Below the pieces are notes generated by a model. That model was not told the DNA's origin and did no database searches. It saw only the letters and a program-made list of their open reading frames with translations. From positions 10,235,534-10,299,533 of the forward strand of contig CM070615.1 of assembly GCA_036346395.1 (NCBI GenBank): 64,000 nt of DNA, read 5' to 3'. Origin of the DNA: Hsuehochloa calcarea. Its lineage: Eukaryota; Streptophyta; Magnoliopsida; Poales; Poaceae. The translations under genes and the position numbers were made by a program. Of this stretch, positions 11,978 through 22,249 are shown piece by piece (the first letter of the stretch is position 1; every line of letters starts with the position of its first letter).

Positions 11978-13989
11978 TGTGGATATCATGGGGATATGCT
12001 CCAGATCTTAGGATGATGTGACAATTGGCAATGGTGTTAACGGTTTGTCATTTCACGTGTTTTCGACAAAGTTTCAGAACTGTTCAGGCTTTCTGGACAG
12101 GGGCGGTCGGACCGGCCATAGCACGGCGGTCGGACCGGTCCCAAATCGGTCGGACCGGCCATGTGCGCCGGTCGGACCGGCCGTGACCAAAAGTGGTCAG
12201 AATAGGCTGGGCCAAAAATAGAGGGTGTAGGCAAGTGAGGGGATCCCAATGCACTTGGTCTCATAATTTTTGGAGTCTCCAGTAAAAAGTTCTATTGGTT
12301 TAAAGTTTCCAGTAGGTTTCGGATTTTGAGGAGCCAAAATTTGGCTGAGTCCCTTTGGCCCGTCGGCCGGCTTGTAGTGGCGATCGGGCCGTGAGGTGAG
12401 CAGTCGAGCCGGCTCGAGGGGTCGACCGGTTGTCATTTGAATGTCGTCCTTCGTGGCGACGTTGTTCATTGGTTAGGTCAAAGTCATGAGTTTCAGTGCA
12501 TATGTGTTGCATGTTGCATGTTTTGACTAACGTGGGTCAAGTTGTGAAGAACTTGTTCCCGGATTGGATTTGCTTGTCTATTGTTGTGCAGGTTGCTTGG
12601 TGGTCAACGACGGTCAACGGCGAGGATGATCGGGACTAAGCTTGGAGAGCTGAGGTCCAGAACGATCGGGTATGCCGGGTGAAGTCAATGGAGTCAAGCA
12701 TGGCACAGAATGGACAATGATGACCGAACGGGCAGTTCGGTGCGACTGGTTGGATCAAGCGGCGCGGGGGTCGGTGCAAGTGCCATGGTGGTTCTGGTGG
12801 GAGCCGGATGGGAGAGACTTGCCGACATGAAGAGAGCCATTGATCAACCTACACGTGGCGGAGCATGCGAAGTGCTTCGCGCAGATGGACTCGGTCTTCA
12901 GAGAAGGACCGAGAAGGGGTATTTTGGTAATCTTACCAAATACCGCCTTGGTGACCTTTTGACGACCCGCGGCGAAAGATGGCGTGGAGAAGCGGAGTAG
13001 GTCAAGAGGAGATGAAGACGGCGCTTCGAGAAGCGTGCGTGTGTGACCCGTTTGTTTTGGGCCTTAACGGGAGCCCATTTAAGTTAGAACTTCTAGAAGG
13101 TCTAAGTCTCCACTATAAATAGAGGAGGGAGGTGGCTGCACCCCTTTAACCCTTTTCATTGTTGAAACCCTAGTTTTGGCTTAGGGAGAGGATTAGTGGA
13201 GGTTAGGGTTCTAGAGAGTTTTGATTTGATCTTGTCCTCTTGGATTGAGCTTTGTCCTCCATTGATGGAGTGGCTGTAAACCCAAACCCTATCAAATCAA
13301 TCCAAAGAAAGCTTTGATCAAAGTTGTGTTTCTTTGCCCTTCTTCTCTCTATTTGGTGATTTTGAGTCTTTCTTTGATTCACATGTTTTTTGATTGATTT
13401 CTTTACATGATCTAGCTTGCTGTGACATGTGGGAACACATCTAAGATCATCTTGATCATCAATCACCCACGAGCAAGTTTTTGGATCTCGTTTTCGTTTT
13501 GACTCGGTTTTGAACCATCCATCTCTCAAATTGCAAAATGTCGTAACTTTTTTAGGGATCTCCGTGATCTTCGATTGGAATAGGTTCCTGACATCCTAGA
13601 GAAGGTGTGTTCCAAGTTTCATGAAGTTTGGAGTTGTAGATCAAAAGTTAGACCTATTTGCAACTTTATTTTTCGGGCTGATTTCACTGTTCATTAGGCT
13701 GGAGGTCAGACCGCCCCTACACAGAGGTCAGACCGCCCATGGACCGGTCAGACCGCCCTTGAGTAGAGGTCAGACCGTCCTACACTTAGGAAATTAAGTT
13801 TCGGTTGTTTTTGGTTGTTTTGCTTCGGGGTTTTGATTGGATTCAATTCTAGTCTTCATTTGATCTTGGTATATCGATCTTCATAGCTTCTATAGCTATT
13901 GGAGTGAAATTTGTGTTGAATCTAATCTTGGTTGAAAAAGTGAGCGTGCTCCTATTCACCCCCCTTCTAGTTGCCTTTTCGGTCCAACA
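11978..13989 (+). repeat. 5' LTR of the SIRE-like Copia
   Basis: It starts TGTGGATATCATGG and ends CGGTCCAACA, immediately before the primer binding site. Palindrome clusters are at about 12100-12185, 12350-12435 (scrambled) and 13705-13790. A TATA box lies at 13114-13121, placing transcription start a little downstream, with U3 about 1.1 kb long. Confidence 0.95.
13114..13121 (+). promoter_or_regulatory. TATA box of the Copia 5' LTR
   Basis: TATAAATA is preceded by CTCCAC and followed by GAGGAGGGAGG. The same box recurs at matching positions in the 3' LTR (27348-27355) and in the solo LTRs (for example 7703-7710), so it is the conserved core promoter of this LTR family. Confidence 0.75.
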
Positions 13990-13991
13990 AG

Positions 13992-14007
13992 TGGTATCAA
14001 AGCCCGG
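13992..14007 (+). other. Copia primer binding site
   Basis: TGGTATCAAAGCCCGG begins two bases after the LTR end. It is complementary to the 3' end of plant initiator Met tRNA and primes minus-strand DNA synthesis. Confidence 0.88.
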
Positions 14008-14047
14008 TTAGTTCAATCTTGATCTTAACCGGTCACTGAACTTGGCG

Positions 14048-15217
14048 ATGGATAAGTACTCCACCAAGCCGCATATCTTCGATGGGCACGACTATGCCTA
14101 TTGGAAGAATCGCATGCGAGTCTTCCTTGAGAGCGAAGGACACGCTATATGAGAGGTTGTTCGAGCCCCGCTCGTTCTTCCCGAAGTTATTCGCGGCTTC
14201 ATGACCCTCTTGGCTAACAACAATAAGGCAAAGAACCTCTTGTATGGTGGGCTTGGTAGACAGGAGTATGATCGAATTTGCAATCTTGAGACTACGCACG
14301 AGATTTGGAACACCCTCGAAACCTACCATGAGGGTTCGTCCCAAATCAAGAAAGTACGCCAGACAGTCTATAAGCGTTAATATAACAAATTCGAGATGCG
14401 TCCTGGAGAGAGCATCGATGACATTTTCAGTCGCTTCAACAAAGTGATTAATCAGATGAAGGCTGTTGGAATTGAATATTCTCAGTCTGAAAATGCCACC
14501 CACCTCTTGGCTGCAATCAACACCAAGGAGTGGGAGATAAAGGCTACCGCCATTGAGGAGAATGTCAACCTCTCTGATCTGACTTTGGAGCTGCTTTATA
14601 GCAAGCTCAAGACTCATGAGATCAAGAGGATTGATCATCCCAGGAAGGAAAACATGGCCTTGGTAGCAGACCCGCTCAAGAGAGCTTCTGATGGGTCTTA
14701 CGAGTCTTCTTACGGATTTTAAACTTCGGGTTTATCGCAATCCATGAAGAGGAGTTTGAGAGTCTTCACGAGGCCGAGTTAGCCCTCATAGTCGAGAAAA
14801 GCCACACGGGCCTATAACAATATGAGAAACAAAAGAGAGGAGGTCCGTGACTTGCTATGAGTGTGGTGAGCTTAATCACATCAAGCAAACCGCCCCAAGT
14901 TGAAAGGAAAGAGCAACCACAAGGAAGGAAAGCCGACTTGGAAGAAGCCTCAATGGAACAAATCAAGATTTGATCTTTGCCAAGTGACAAAGACACTCAC
15001 CGGTTCTTGCCGCTTTTGGGGAACAATCCTTAGCGATGTGGACTCGGGAGCGAGGATGACAAGGAGGAGGAGATCCTCAAGACAAGAAGAAGGGAAGGCC
15101 AAGGACTTCACCTGCGTTTGCTTCATGGCCGACTCAGACGGCGTCGACGACGATGAGTACCTCTCTCCTATGATATCCTTTCTGATAGATGCGAAACTAT
15201 CTTTGAGCAACTCATGA
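14048..15217 (+). pseudogene. Copia gag (UBN2-type capsid and first zinc knuckle)
   Basis: The frame starts with ATG at 14048 (MDKYSTKPHIFDGHDYAYW), a typical plant Copia gag opening. A stop occurs at about 14150, then the same frame continues (EVVRAPLVLPEV, NLETTHEIWNTLETYHEG), another stop falls near 14378, and the open part 14396-14722 carries RPGESIDDIFSRFNKVINQM. A degraded CCHC knuckle (CYECGE...) follows near 14855-14910. The acidic end (SDGVDDDEYL) overlaps the next ORF by four bases at 15214. The product would form the particle shell and bind RNA; the stops prevent a full protein as read. Confidence 0.85.
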
Positions 15218-16446
15218 GCCAGGATAAGGCGTTAGAGTATATCATGGCTAGAAACAAGGACTTAGAGTCTCAAGTCGATAATTTGACTTTAGAACTTGCA
15301 AATACTAAGACTCTTGAATCTGATGAATGTTCTTCCTGCCATGCTCTACACTCAGAATTTGCTAAACTGCAATCTGCTCATGATATTGCTTTGCAACAAC
15401 TTGAAAATGCTAGGACTGAGTTAGTTGAGGTTAAATCTGCTCTTTGTGAAAAATGCTTAGATTCTAGCAAGTTAGTTGCTTCTGGTGCTGTTGATTCTAG
15501 CATGTGCTCTTTTTGCATTGAACGCGAACATGAAGTTAAAGATATCTTAGAAGTAGTTAGAGCTAAATATGCCAAGCTTAAGGATAGTATTGAGTCTTCT
15601 ACATGTGCTTCATGTCCTGCTCTTAAACTTGAAATTGCTTTATATAAGGAAAAATATGCTAGAGCTATTAAAGGCAAAACTTGTGAGTCATGTGTTAATC
15701 TTGAAAAAGAAAATGCTTATCTTAAGGATACCTTAGAAATTTTTTCTAAAGGTAAGAAACAATTAAACATGATTCTAGACAAATCTAAGACTCCTTATAA
15801 GAAGCAAGGATTAGGATACAACTCTGTCCAAGATAATTCTAAGCCCAAAGTAACTCAAGTCTTGGAAAATGGGTTAGTTGAATTTAAAACCCAACCTGCA
15901 AAAACTATTTTTAAATCCACGGGTTTTGCCCAAACTTCTGTTAAGTCAAAGGGTGCTTCTCCCAGTGGCATCAAGTACCATTGCACCTATTGCAAGAAGA
16001 ATGGACATTTGGTTGAGTTCTGTTGGCGTAGGTTGAAAAATGATAAGAAAAATTTTGCTAGAATTTCACTCAATCAACCTAGAGCTTTTACGAGACATGG
16101 TAATGTAGAAAAGAAGAAACCTGGTTTAGGATTTGTGTCACATGCTCATCATCATGTTCCTAGACAGGATAACTCTTATGTTAAAGTAACCATTGCTCAT
16201 AACAGAACTTCAAACTTAATCAAGGATAGCACTTCTGCTTTGATTACTACTGCAGACATGTGTCTCGATCTTCGGGTTCCCAAGTCTTGTTTAACTAACT
16301 TGATGTTGAGACACATCGTTCTTCCGTGCCTTGATTTTCGTGATTACCGCGGAAAGAGGAAGGACACGTGGTTCGTCGACTCATTGTTCACGCCACATGA
16401 CCGGAGACTCAAGATGGTTCACCTCCTTCACGCGGTCGACGGGTGA
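15214..16446 (+). CDS. Copia Gag-Pol middle section: coiled coil with CxxC pairs, zinc knuckle, protease start
   Basis: This 410-codon open frame is the longest intact part of the element's gag region. Residues 1-190 are heptad-rich and predicted to be coiled coil by eye. They hold five regularly spaced CxxC pairs at residues 39-42, 78-81, 98-101, 131-134 and 157-160. A CCHC knuckle follows (Cys257, Cys260, His265, Cys270). Near the C-terminus KDTWFVDS marks the start of the aspartic protease, but the expected DSG reads DSL, which removes the glycine of the active-site triad, and the frame then ends. The ATG is internal to the polyprotein, so it need not be a true start. Confidence 0.85.
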   Translation: MSQDKALEYIMARNKDLESQVDNLTLELANTKTLESDECSSCHALHSEFAKLQSAHDIALQQLENARTELVEVKSALCEKCLDSSKLVASGAVDSSMCSFCIEREHEVKDILEVVRAKYAKLKDSIESSTCASCPALKLEIALYKEKYARAIKGKTCESCVNLEKENAYLKDTLEIFSKGKKQLNMILDKSKTPYKKQGLGYNSVQDNSKPKVTQVLENGLVEFKTQPAKTIFKSTGFAQTSVKSKGASPSGIKYHCTYCKKNGHLVEFCWRRLKNDKKNFARISLNQPRAFTRHGNVEKKKPGLGFVSHAHHHVPRQDNSYVKVTIAHNRTSNLIKDSTSALITTADMCLDLRVPKSCLTNLMLRHIVLPCLDFRDYRGKRKDTWFVDSLFTPHDRRLKMVHLLHAVDG

Positions 16447-16824
16447 TGAATTCATCACCTTTGGAGATGATAGGCAAGGGCGGATTGAAGGAACGGGATA
16501 GATCAGGGTGAACGACAAGTTCATCCTCAAGGACGTCGCCCATGTGGACAAGCTAAGGTTTAATTTGCTTTCTGTCTCTCAACTTCTTGATGATGGCTAT
16601 GAGACTAGATTTAAGAAAAATGCTTGTCGGGTGCTTGATTCAGCTGGTGAGCTTGTTTTTGGGATTTCTAGAGTTGCTAGGATCTTTGGGTGATTTTTCG
16701 AATCTCTTCTTTGGTTCTCTCAAGTGCTTAATTTCATCTTCTTCTTCTGAGTTCTGGCTTTGGCACCGTCGTTTGGGGGCACATTGGTTTTGATCATCTA
16801 ACGCGAGTTAGCAACCTTGAGCTC
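16447..16824 (+). pseudogene. Copia protease remainder and integrase zinc-binding region
   Basis: After a stop at 16444, fragments continue in several frames. KFILKDVAHVDKLRFNLLSVSQLLDDGY (16519-16600, quoted in part as domain landmarks) is the usual pre-integrase segment, and FWLWHRRLG with a shifted His marks the HHCC finger. Frameshifts near 16690 and 16790 separate them from the integrase core. The role is to finish the protease and the DNA-binding finger of integrase. Confidence 0.78.
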
Positions 16825-17490
16825 ATGAGAGGTTTGCCTAAATTCAAAGCCGTCAAAGATGCTGTATGTGCGCCCTGTAGGCATGGCAAGCAAGTTGCTG
16901 CCTCACACCCATCAGTGACTATGGTTATGACTGACGGACCGGGACAGTTGCTTCATATGGATACTGTTGGTCCCGCTAGGGTTCGGTCAGTTGGTGGAAA
17001 ATGGTACATTCTTGTTATAGTCGATGATTTTTCTAGATACACTTGGGTGTTCTTTCTTGCTTCGAAGGATGAAGCTTTTGATCATTATCATGATCTTGTT
17101 TTTCGTTTGGCTTCTGAACTTCCGAGTGCCTTGAGAGCGATCCGCATTGACAATGGCACGGAGTTCAAGAATGCATCTTTTGCTTCCTTTTGTGCTGAGC
17201 GTGGAATTGAGCATCGCCTTCTCCTCCCACACGTCCCTCAACAAAATGGTGTTGTGGAAAGGAAGAACAGGACCCTAGTCGAGATGGCTAGGACGATGCT
17301 AGATGAGTATAGCACTCCGAGGAGGTTTTGGGCCGAAGCTATTTCTACTGCTTGCCATATTGCAAATCGTGTCTTTTTGAGACCGTCTTTGGGCAAGACT
17401 CCTTATGAGCTTGGTTTTGTAGAAAACCCTCTCAGATCGCACTTTCGAGTCTTTGGATCCAAGTGTTTTATTCTCAAGACAGAAACCTAG
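16825..17490 (+). CDS. Copia integrase core
   Basis: This is a 221-codon open frame. The Cys-Cys half of the finger is CAPC at residues 15-18. The DDE catalytic triad is visible: Asp46 (HMDTVGP), Asp109 (IRIDNGTEF) and Glu145 (NGVVERKNR). The region ends with PYELGF and RVFGSKCF, typical of plant Copia integrase. The enzyme joins element cDNA to target DNA with 5-bp staggered cuts, which fits the 5-bp duplications here. The initial Met is internal to the polyprotein. It ends at a stop at 17488, after which the C-terminal part is degraded. Confidence 0.9.
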   Translation: MRGLPKFKAVKDAVCAPCRHGKQVAASHPSVTMVMTDGPGQLLHMDTVGPARVRSVGGKWYILVIVDDFSRYTWVFFLASKDEAFDHYHDLVFRLASELPSALRAIRIDNGTEFKNASFASFCAERGIEHRLLLPHVPQQNGVVERKNRTLVEMARTMLDEYSTPRRFWAEAISTACHIANRVFLRPSLGKTPYELGFVENPLRSHFRVFGSKCFILKTET

Positions 17491-18069
17491 ATAAATTTGA
17501 GTCAAGAACTTTTGATGGTTTATTTACGGGTTATCACGCACATTCAAGGGTTTTCGGGTTTTAATCTTGAAACTAACTTTGTTCGGAGACATGCAATGTC
17601 ACTTTTGATGAGACTAGCCACAGGCTAGATCGGATATTTCGGGTGATACACAGTGTGAGAGTATATTTGTAGAGGAAGATGATGATGAACTCGATGATAC
17701 TCTTCCACTGTTCTTTGACATTCCTATCCTGCACAAGAACTGCCGCTGTGACTACTTCGCCTTGGTTGAGGCACTGCTTGCATCTTCATCATCGGCAGGC
17801 TCTGCGGAGGTCGAAGAGGTACTTTCCTCTCTGGTGCGCCACTTCACATTCAAAAGCGACATCCGCGGATCGGATGATAGGTAATATCCATGAGCGAGTC
17901 ACTCGCTCCGGTATCATGATCCAAACCTCTATTCTCATTACCTTTTGTAGCTTCTTTTGAACCCGCGATATATCACATGCTTTATCGATTCGAGTTGGGT
18001 CAATGCCATGCATGAGGAGTTAGAGAATTTTGAGAGGAATAAGGTGCGGAACCTAGTAGAACCTCCTAG
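17491..18069 (+). pseudogene. Copia integrase C-terminus to RT linker, degraded
   Basis: Scattered matches to the normal linker remain (for example DETSHRLDRIF-like and NAMHEELENFERNKV around 18000-18045), in different frames with many stops. There is no intact reading frame above 100 codons. It bridges the integrase at 16825-17490 and RT starting at about 18070. Confidence 0.65.
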
Positions 18070-18930
18070 TGGTCGAATGTTATAGGAACCATTGGGTCTT
18101 CAAAAACAAACAAAATGAGGATGGTTCTGTGATTAGAAACAAGGCTAGGTTGGTAGCTCAGGGTTTTAGCCAAGTTGAGGGGTTAGATTTTGATGAGACC
18201 TTTGCTCCTGTTGCTAGACTAGAAGACTAGAAGCTATTCGCATTCTTCTTGCATTTGCTGCCTCTAAGGGCTTTAGATTATATCAGATGGATGTTAAGAG
18301 TGCCTTTCTGAATGGTTTCATAGAGGAGGAGGTTTATGTTAGGCAACCCCGTGCTTTGAGAATCCCAAAACCCACATCATGTCTTCAAGCTATCCAAAGC
18401 CTTGTATGGTCTTAAACAAGCCCCTAGAGCCTGGTATGATAGACTTAAGACCTTCTTGCTTAAGAATGATTTTGAGATGGGTAAGGTAGACAAGACCTTG
18501 TTCATTCTTAGGCGTGGCAATGACTTCCTACTTGCTCAGATTTACGTTGATGATATTATCTTTGGTGGTTCTTCTCATGCTTTTGTTTCGACTTTTACGA
18601 GACTATGTCCAGGAATTTGAGATGAGCATGATGGGAGAGCTCAATTACTTTAGGGCTTCAAATCAAGCAATGTAAGGAAGGATCTTCATCCATCGACGAA
18701 GTATCTGAAGGATCTGCTCAAGCGCCGACATGGGTGATCGCAAGCGATCGCCACTCCCATGGCGACTTCGATCGCTTTGGATCGGATGAGGAAGGAGAAG
18801 CCGTGGATCAGCGCGAGTACCTCGGCATGATCGGCTCCCTACAGACTGACGGCATCAAGACCGACATCCACTTCACGATCGCCTCTGCGAGGTTTGAGCG
18901 TCTCGAGAACTTCCCAACGCCAAGCGCTTA
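18070..18930 (+). pseudogene. Copia reverse transcriptase
   Basis: The frame near 18090 reads [13 protein letters not shown], then [15 protein letters not shown] and [12 protein letters not shown], the canonical start of Copia RT (RVT_2). A small duplication of 'agactag' near 18220 shifts the frame. The ORF 18402-18620 holds [14 protein letters not shown] and the catalytic block QIYVDDIIFGGSS, with both active-site Asp. Further downstream, TPMATSIAL-like and REYLGMIGSL (18734-18931) mark the RT-RNase H junction. It is broken by several frameshifts. Confidence 0.85.
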
Positions 18931-19470
18931 AGCGCATATTCGGTATTTACACTCTACCCTCGGTATGGCATTTGGTACTCCTGTTCTTCTTCTTTATCCA
19001 TTCGGGGGTTTTCTGATTCTGATTTTGCGGGCTGTCGGCTTGATAGGAAGAGTACCTCGGGCACTTATCACTTCCTAGGCACTTCTCTTGTTTCTTGGTC
19101 TTCTAGGAAGCAGTCCTTTGTTGCACAATCTACTGCTGAGGCTGAATATGTAGCTGCTGCTAGTTGCTGTAGTAAGATTTTGTGGATGGTATCCACTCTT
19201 AAGGACTATGGGTTAAATTTCGCTAGTGTTCCTCTTTTACTCGCGATAACATACGCTATTAACATTGCTAAGAACCACATGCAACACTCTAGGACCAAGC
19301 ACATAGACATTCGCTATCACTTCCTTAGAGACCATGTCGAGAAGGGTGATATTATCTTTGCACTTCGTGGAGTCAGAGGCTCAATGGTGATATCCTCACC
19401 AAACCTTTAGACCCAACTAGGTTTGCCACCTTGAGAAGCGAGTTAGGGGTAATTTATCCCTATGGGTTGG
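18931..19470 (+). pseudogene. Copia RNase H and polyprotein end
   Basis: Fragments include the GTSLVSWSSRKQ-type block (about 19080-19115), the TAEAEYVAA motif (19130-19155), and the ORF 19180-19410 with NIAKNHMQHSRTKHIDIRYHF, which is the standard Copia RNase H end. The region then reads DILTKPLD and a terminal GLV before a stop near 19470. Several frameshifts break it. Confidence 0.82.
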
Positions 19471-20102
19471 TTTGAGGGGGAGTTCGATCTTTTCTGATCT
19501 TACCTTGTTCTTTTGATCTTTTATTGTTCTTTTTCTGAACTTATTGATCTTTTTGAACTTTTTAGGTTTTTAGGCTTTTTATTGCATCTCATTGTATCAT
19601 ATTGCATTCATATGAAAAATACATCAAGTGGTATGAAAAATCCAAAAAGATGCATTGTAACATAAGATTTTCTGCTTATCTTTTAAAAATTGATGAAGCT
19701 TTGCTTATTACCCTTTGGAGCTTTAGTATTTCAATTCTTGCTCAATGCCATGTCTAGTTCTTTGACGTACTAGAATTATCATGCTTTTACATGTGTAGCT
19801 AAGTCTTTGCAATATGAGCTAGAACTCTAAAAATAACTCGAACTAAAAAATTGCAATTTGCGGATGTTTTAGCGAGTTGCGCATTAGTGCTCCTTTTGTG
19901 ACATTGGCCCTGTCAGAATTGCTTTGTGAGCTCTTGGATCTAAAATTGACCATTACTTGAGCTTTTGTGTTCTTGAGAATCTAAAACTGCTCTTGTGAAA
20001 AATGAAAAATCAAGATTGTCTTATGCTTAAAATGTGCCAAACTACTCTTACGAGACTGCTTGTCAAATGACATGAACTTGGAGATAGTTTGATGAACCAG
20101 AC
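19471..20102 (+). other. Copia 3' untranslated region, part 1
   Basis: AT-rich, T-tract-rich sequence after the polyprotein stop with no credible ORF. It begins with a GAGGGGGAG purine tract (about 19473-19483). It is interrupted at 20103 by CRM-2 and resumes near 25063. The text CTGCTTGTCAAATGACATGAAC (shortened here) near 20058 recurs at 25082 in slightly altered form. Confidence 0.65.
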
Positions 20103-21004
20103 TGATGAGGACATCACTTCTTCGGATATACACAACACTCCTCCACTTGATATTCAAGGACCAATCACTAGAGCTCGCGCCCGACAATTGAATTTACATG
20201 TGAGCTCGTTCCTAAGTACTTCTTTTTGTTCATTAGAGAATCGATTACTACCTAATGATTTAGTTATGATTAGGAACCATGGAGAGGATCAAGAAGTACT
20301 TGGAGAAGGGCTACGAGGCGCACGAGTCCAGCAAGGGTGGTCGAATCATGTTGGATGTCCAACTCAAGCCGACTTCGAATCCAATTCGGAGTCGAGGACC
20401 AGCCGCACTAAAGCGGACGCCCAGATCGCATCGAACTCCGTTTTGGACGTCCCACATATGTATGGAAAGCTGAGAAGATAACCTTTCCAATGGCTCTGGT
20501 CTCATATCAAAATTCCTTCTGAGTCAGCGGAAATCGTCGAAACAAGTGGACGTCCAGAATCTGTCGAGTCTTTGCGACACCGTCTTTTGGGCCGTTTGGC
20601 TTTGTATCGTGTTGGAGTCCATTAAGGACGTGTCCAGGGTTTTGCACGCCCCTTACTCCTTTATATACAACCGCCACCCCACCATTAGGGTTGGGTTTTG
20701 CTTAGATTAATTCTGTCTTTGAACAGTTTACCGTCATCGGTTTGTGAAATCCCAATTTTAGTGTTTCATCAATATATCCGCAATTTGGTTGTGTTCTTCC
20801 TTGTTCTTGCTTGTGTTCTCCGATTCGCGGCGAGGATTAGCCTTCTTGGCAAGGTCAGCCGGGCAGCGACGGTTGATAACTGAGGAGACGTGGTGCTGCG
20901 ATTGCGGGGTTGGGCGTGTCGTTCGGAGCCGGATCGATTTGTGTCGCGCCCACCACCGTCGAACATATCCGAACTGTTGGAAGATCGGGACCCCGTTCCC
21001 GTCA
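20103..21004 (+). repeat. CRM-2 5' LTR (also carries polyprotein-tail coding sequence)
   Basis: It starts TGATGAGGACATC and ends CCCGTTCCCGTCA, just before the primer binding site. The first about 180 bp are open and encode DEDITSSDIHNTPPLD and GPITRARARQLN, i.e. the C-terminal tail of pol that runs into the LTR. A TATA-like TTTATATAC lies near 20660. The same start and coding tail occur in CRM-1 (28399-28221). Confidence 0.85.
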
Positions 21005-21006
21005 AG

Positions 21007-21018
21007 TGGTATCAGAGC
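21007..21018 (+). other. CRM-2 primer binding site
   Basis: TGGTATCAGAGC, a perfect match to the plant initiator-Met-tRNA primer site, two bases after the LTR end. Confidence 0.9.
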
Positions 21019-22249
21019 TTTAGGTGTTCCTCCAGGTTCAAGTTTACCCATCTTGTGTTTTCGATTTCATCCTAGAGTCCAAGAAAAAGCCCTAAAAAAA
21101 TTGTAGTCATAGGTTGTTTCCTGTCCAAGATCGTGTTTAGCCTTTTGCACAATTTGATTCCAGAGTCCGTAGTGTTGAGTTTGTGTCCTTAGTCGAGTTG
21201 TGTTGCTGGTTTAGATCGTGTTTTGTTTCGGGTTGTTTTGCTTCCGCTACCTTTCATACAAACCGTTAATTTTTGTTTTCCCACCCATATCCCACCCTCT
21301 GTTTGTATCATCCATCGCATCTCGTGATCTCCCAGAACCATCACCCACCTTTCCCTGAGCTTCCGCCCCCAATTCCACCAATTTACTCGCCGATTTTCGT
21401 TTGGCCTCCACACAAACCATAACTCAAGACCTTACTTCAAACGGCCATAACTTTCTCATACGGACTCGAAATCAGGCGATTTTTTTTTCAAATTGGGTGA
21501 AATTAAATTTTACATCCGAATCAAACAGACAAAGTCAGTTTCGACGAATTTATCTTGCCCAAATTCGGCCTGGAAAGTGTAGTACTCGAGCTCCGAAATT
21601 TCATCACCGACTTTTAGCACATTCATCATTTTCGTAGACCACACCTTATATCAGTTGACGTGAAACTTTGTGTGTTTCCTATTCACGTGCTCTGCTTTGT
21701 GAAAAAATACAAAAAAATAAAAAAATAAAAATTTGGCACCTACGATAGTCTTTGCGAGTGCCATCTGTGGCGAGAAAAAAAAGAAGAAAAAAAAGCGTGT
21801 GAGCACGCTTTAGGTGGCGAGCCTCATTTGTGTTGTGTTTGTGCTGAATTAAGTTTCTCGGTGCTCGCCATCTTTGTTCTTTGTCTTTGCTTCATTATTA
21901 CATTCTTGACTCCTTGTTCTTCATATCATACATTATTGGACACATTTAGACCAAAGAACTAGGACCATACTTTGGACATTTATTCAAAGATTACTATCTC
22001 GTTATTGATTTGTGTTCCACCGACATATTTGGCCTTCAAACTCCATATATCTACTACGGATAGCACGCTTTGACCTTGCAATCGTACTCCACGCTCGACA
22101 AGGTATCACGAACCGACCACCGGTTGTACCACCACGCTTTGGTAAGCACACTTGTAAGAGCTTGGTAAGCCACTTCCTTTGCGGGTTCCCACCCCTTCCT
22201 TTGTAGTTGATAGGATCATCCTTTTGTTTTTCCTGTATTTCCACTAACC
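21019..22249 (+). other. CRM-2 leader
   Basis: About 1.2 kb without a recognisable gene, comparable with the leaders of CRM-1 and CRM-3. It contains A-rich tracts near 21700-21730 and 21775-21800. Confidence 0.6.

Noticed and set aside
12710..13000. Small ORFs repeated at 12710 and 26944 as a conserved LTR gene
   Set aside because: They are identical because the LTRs are identical; the solo LTRs at 6819 and 46552 lack the reading frame.
14033..14638. 201-codon minus-strand ORF
   Set aside because: It is the antisense shadow of Copia gag and has no domain of its own.
20103..21018. Apparent circular permutation: pol C-terminus, then LTR, then gag in CRM-2 and CRM-1
   Set aside because: The coding tail lies inside the LTR, which starts TGATGAGGACATC as in CRM-3, so the order is normal for a 5' LTR.
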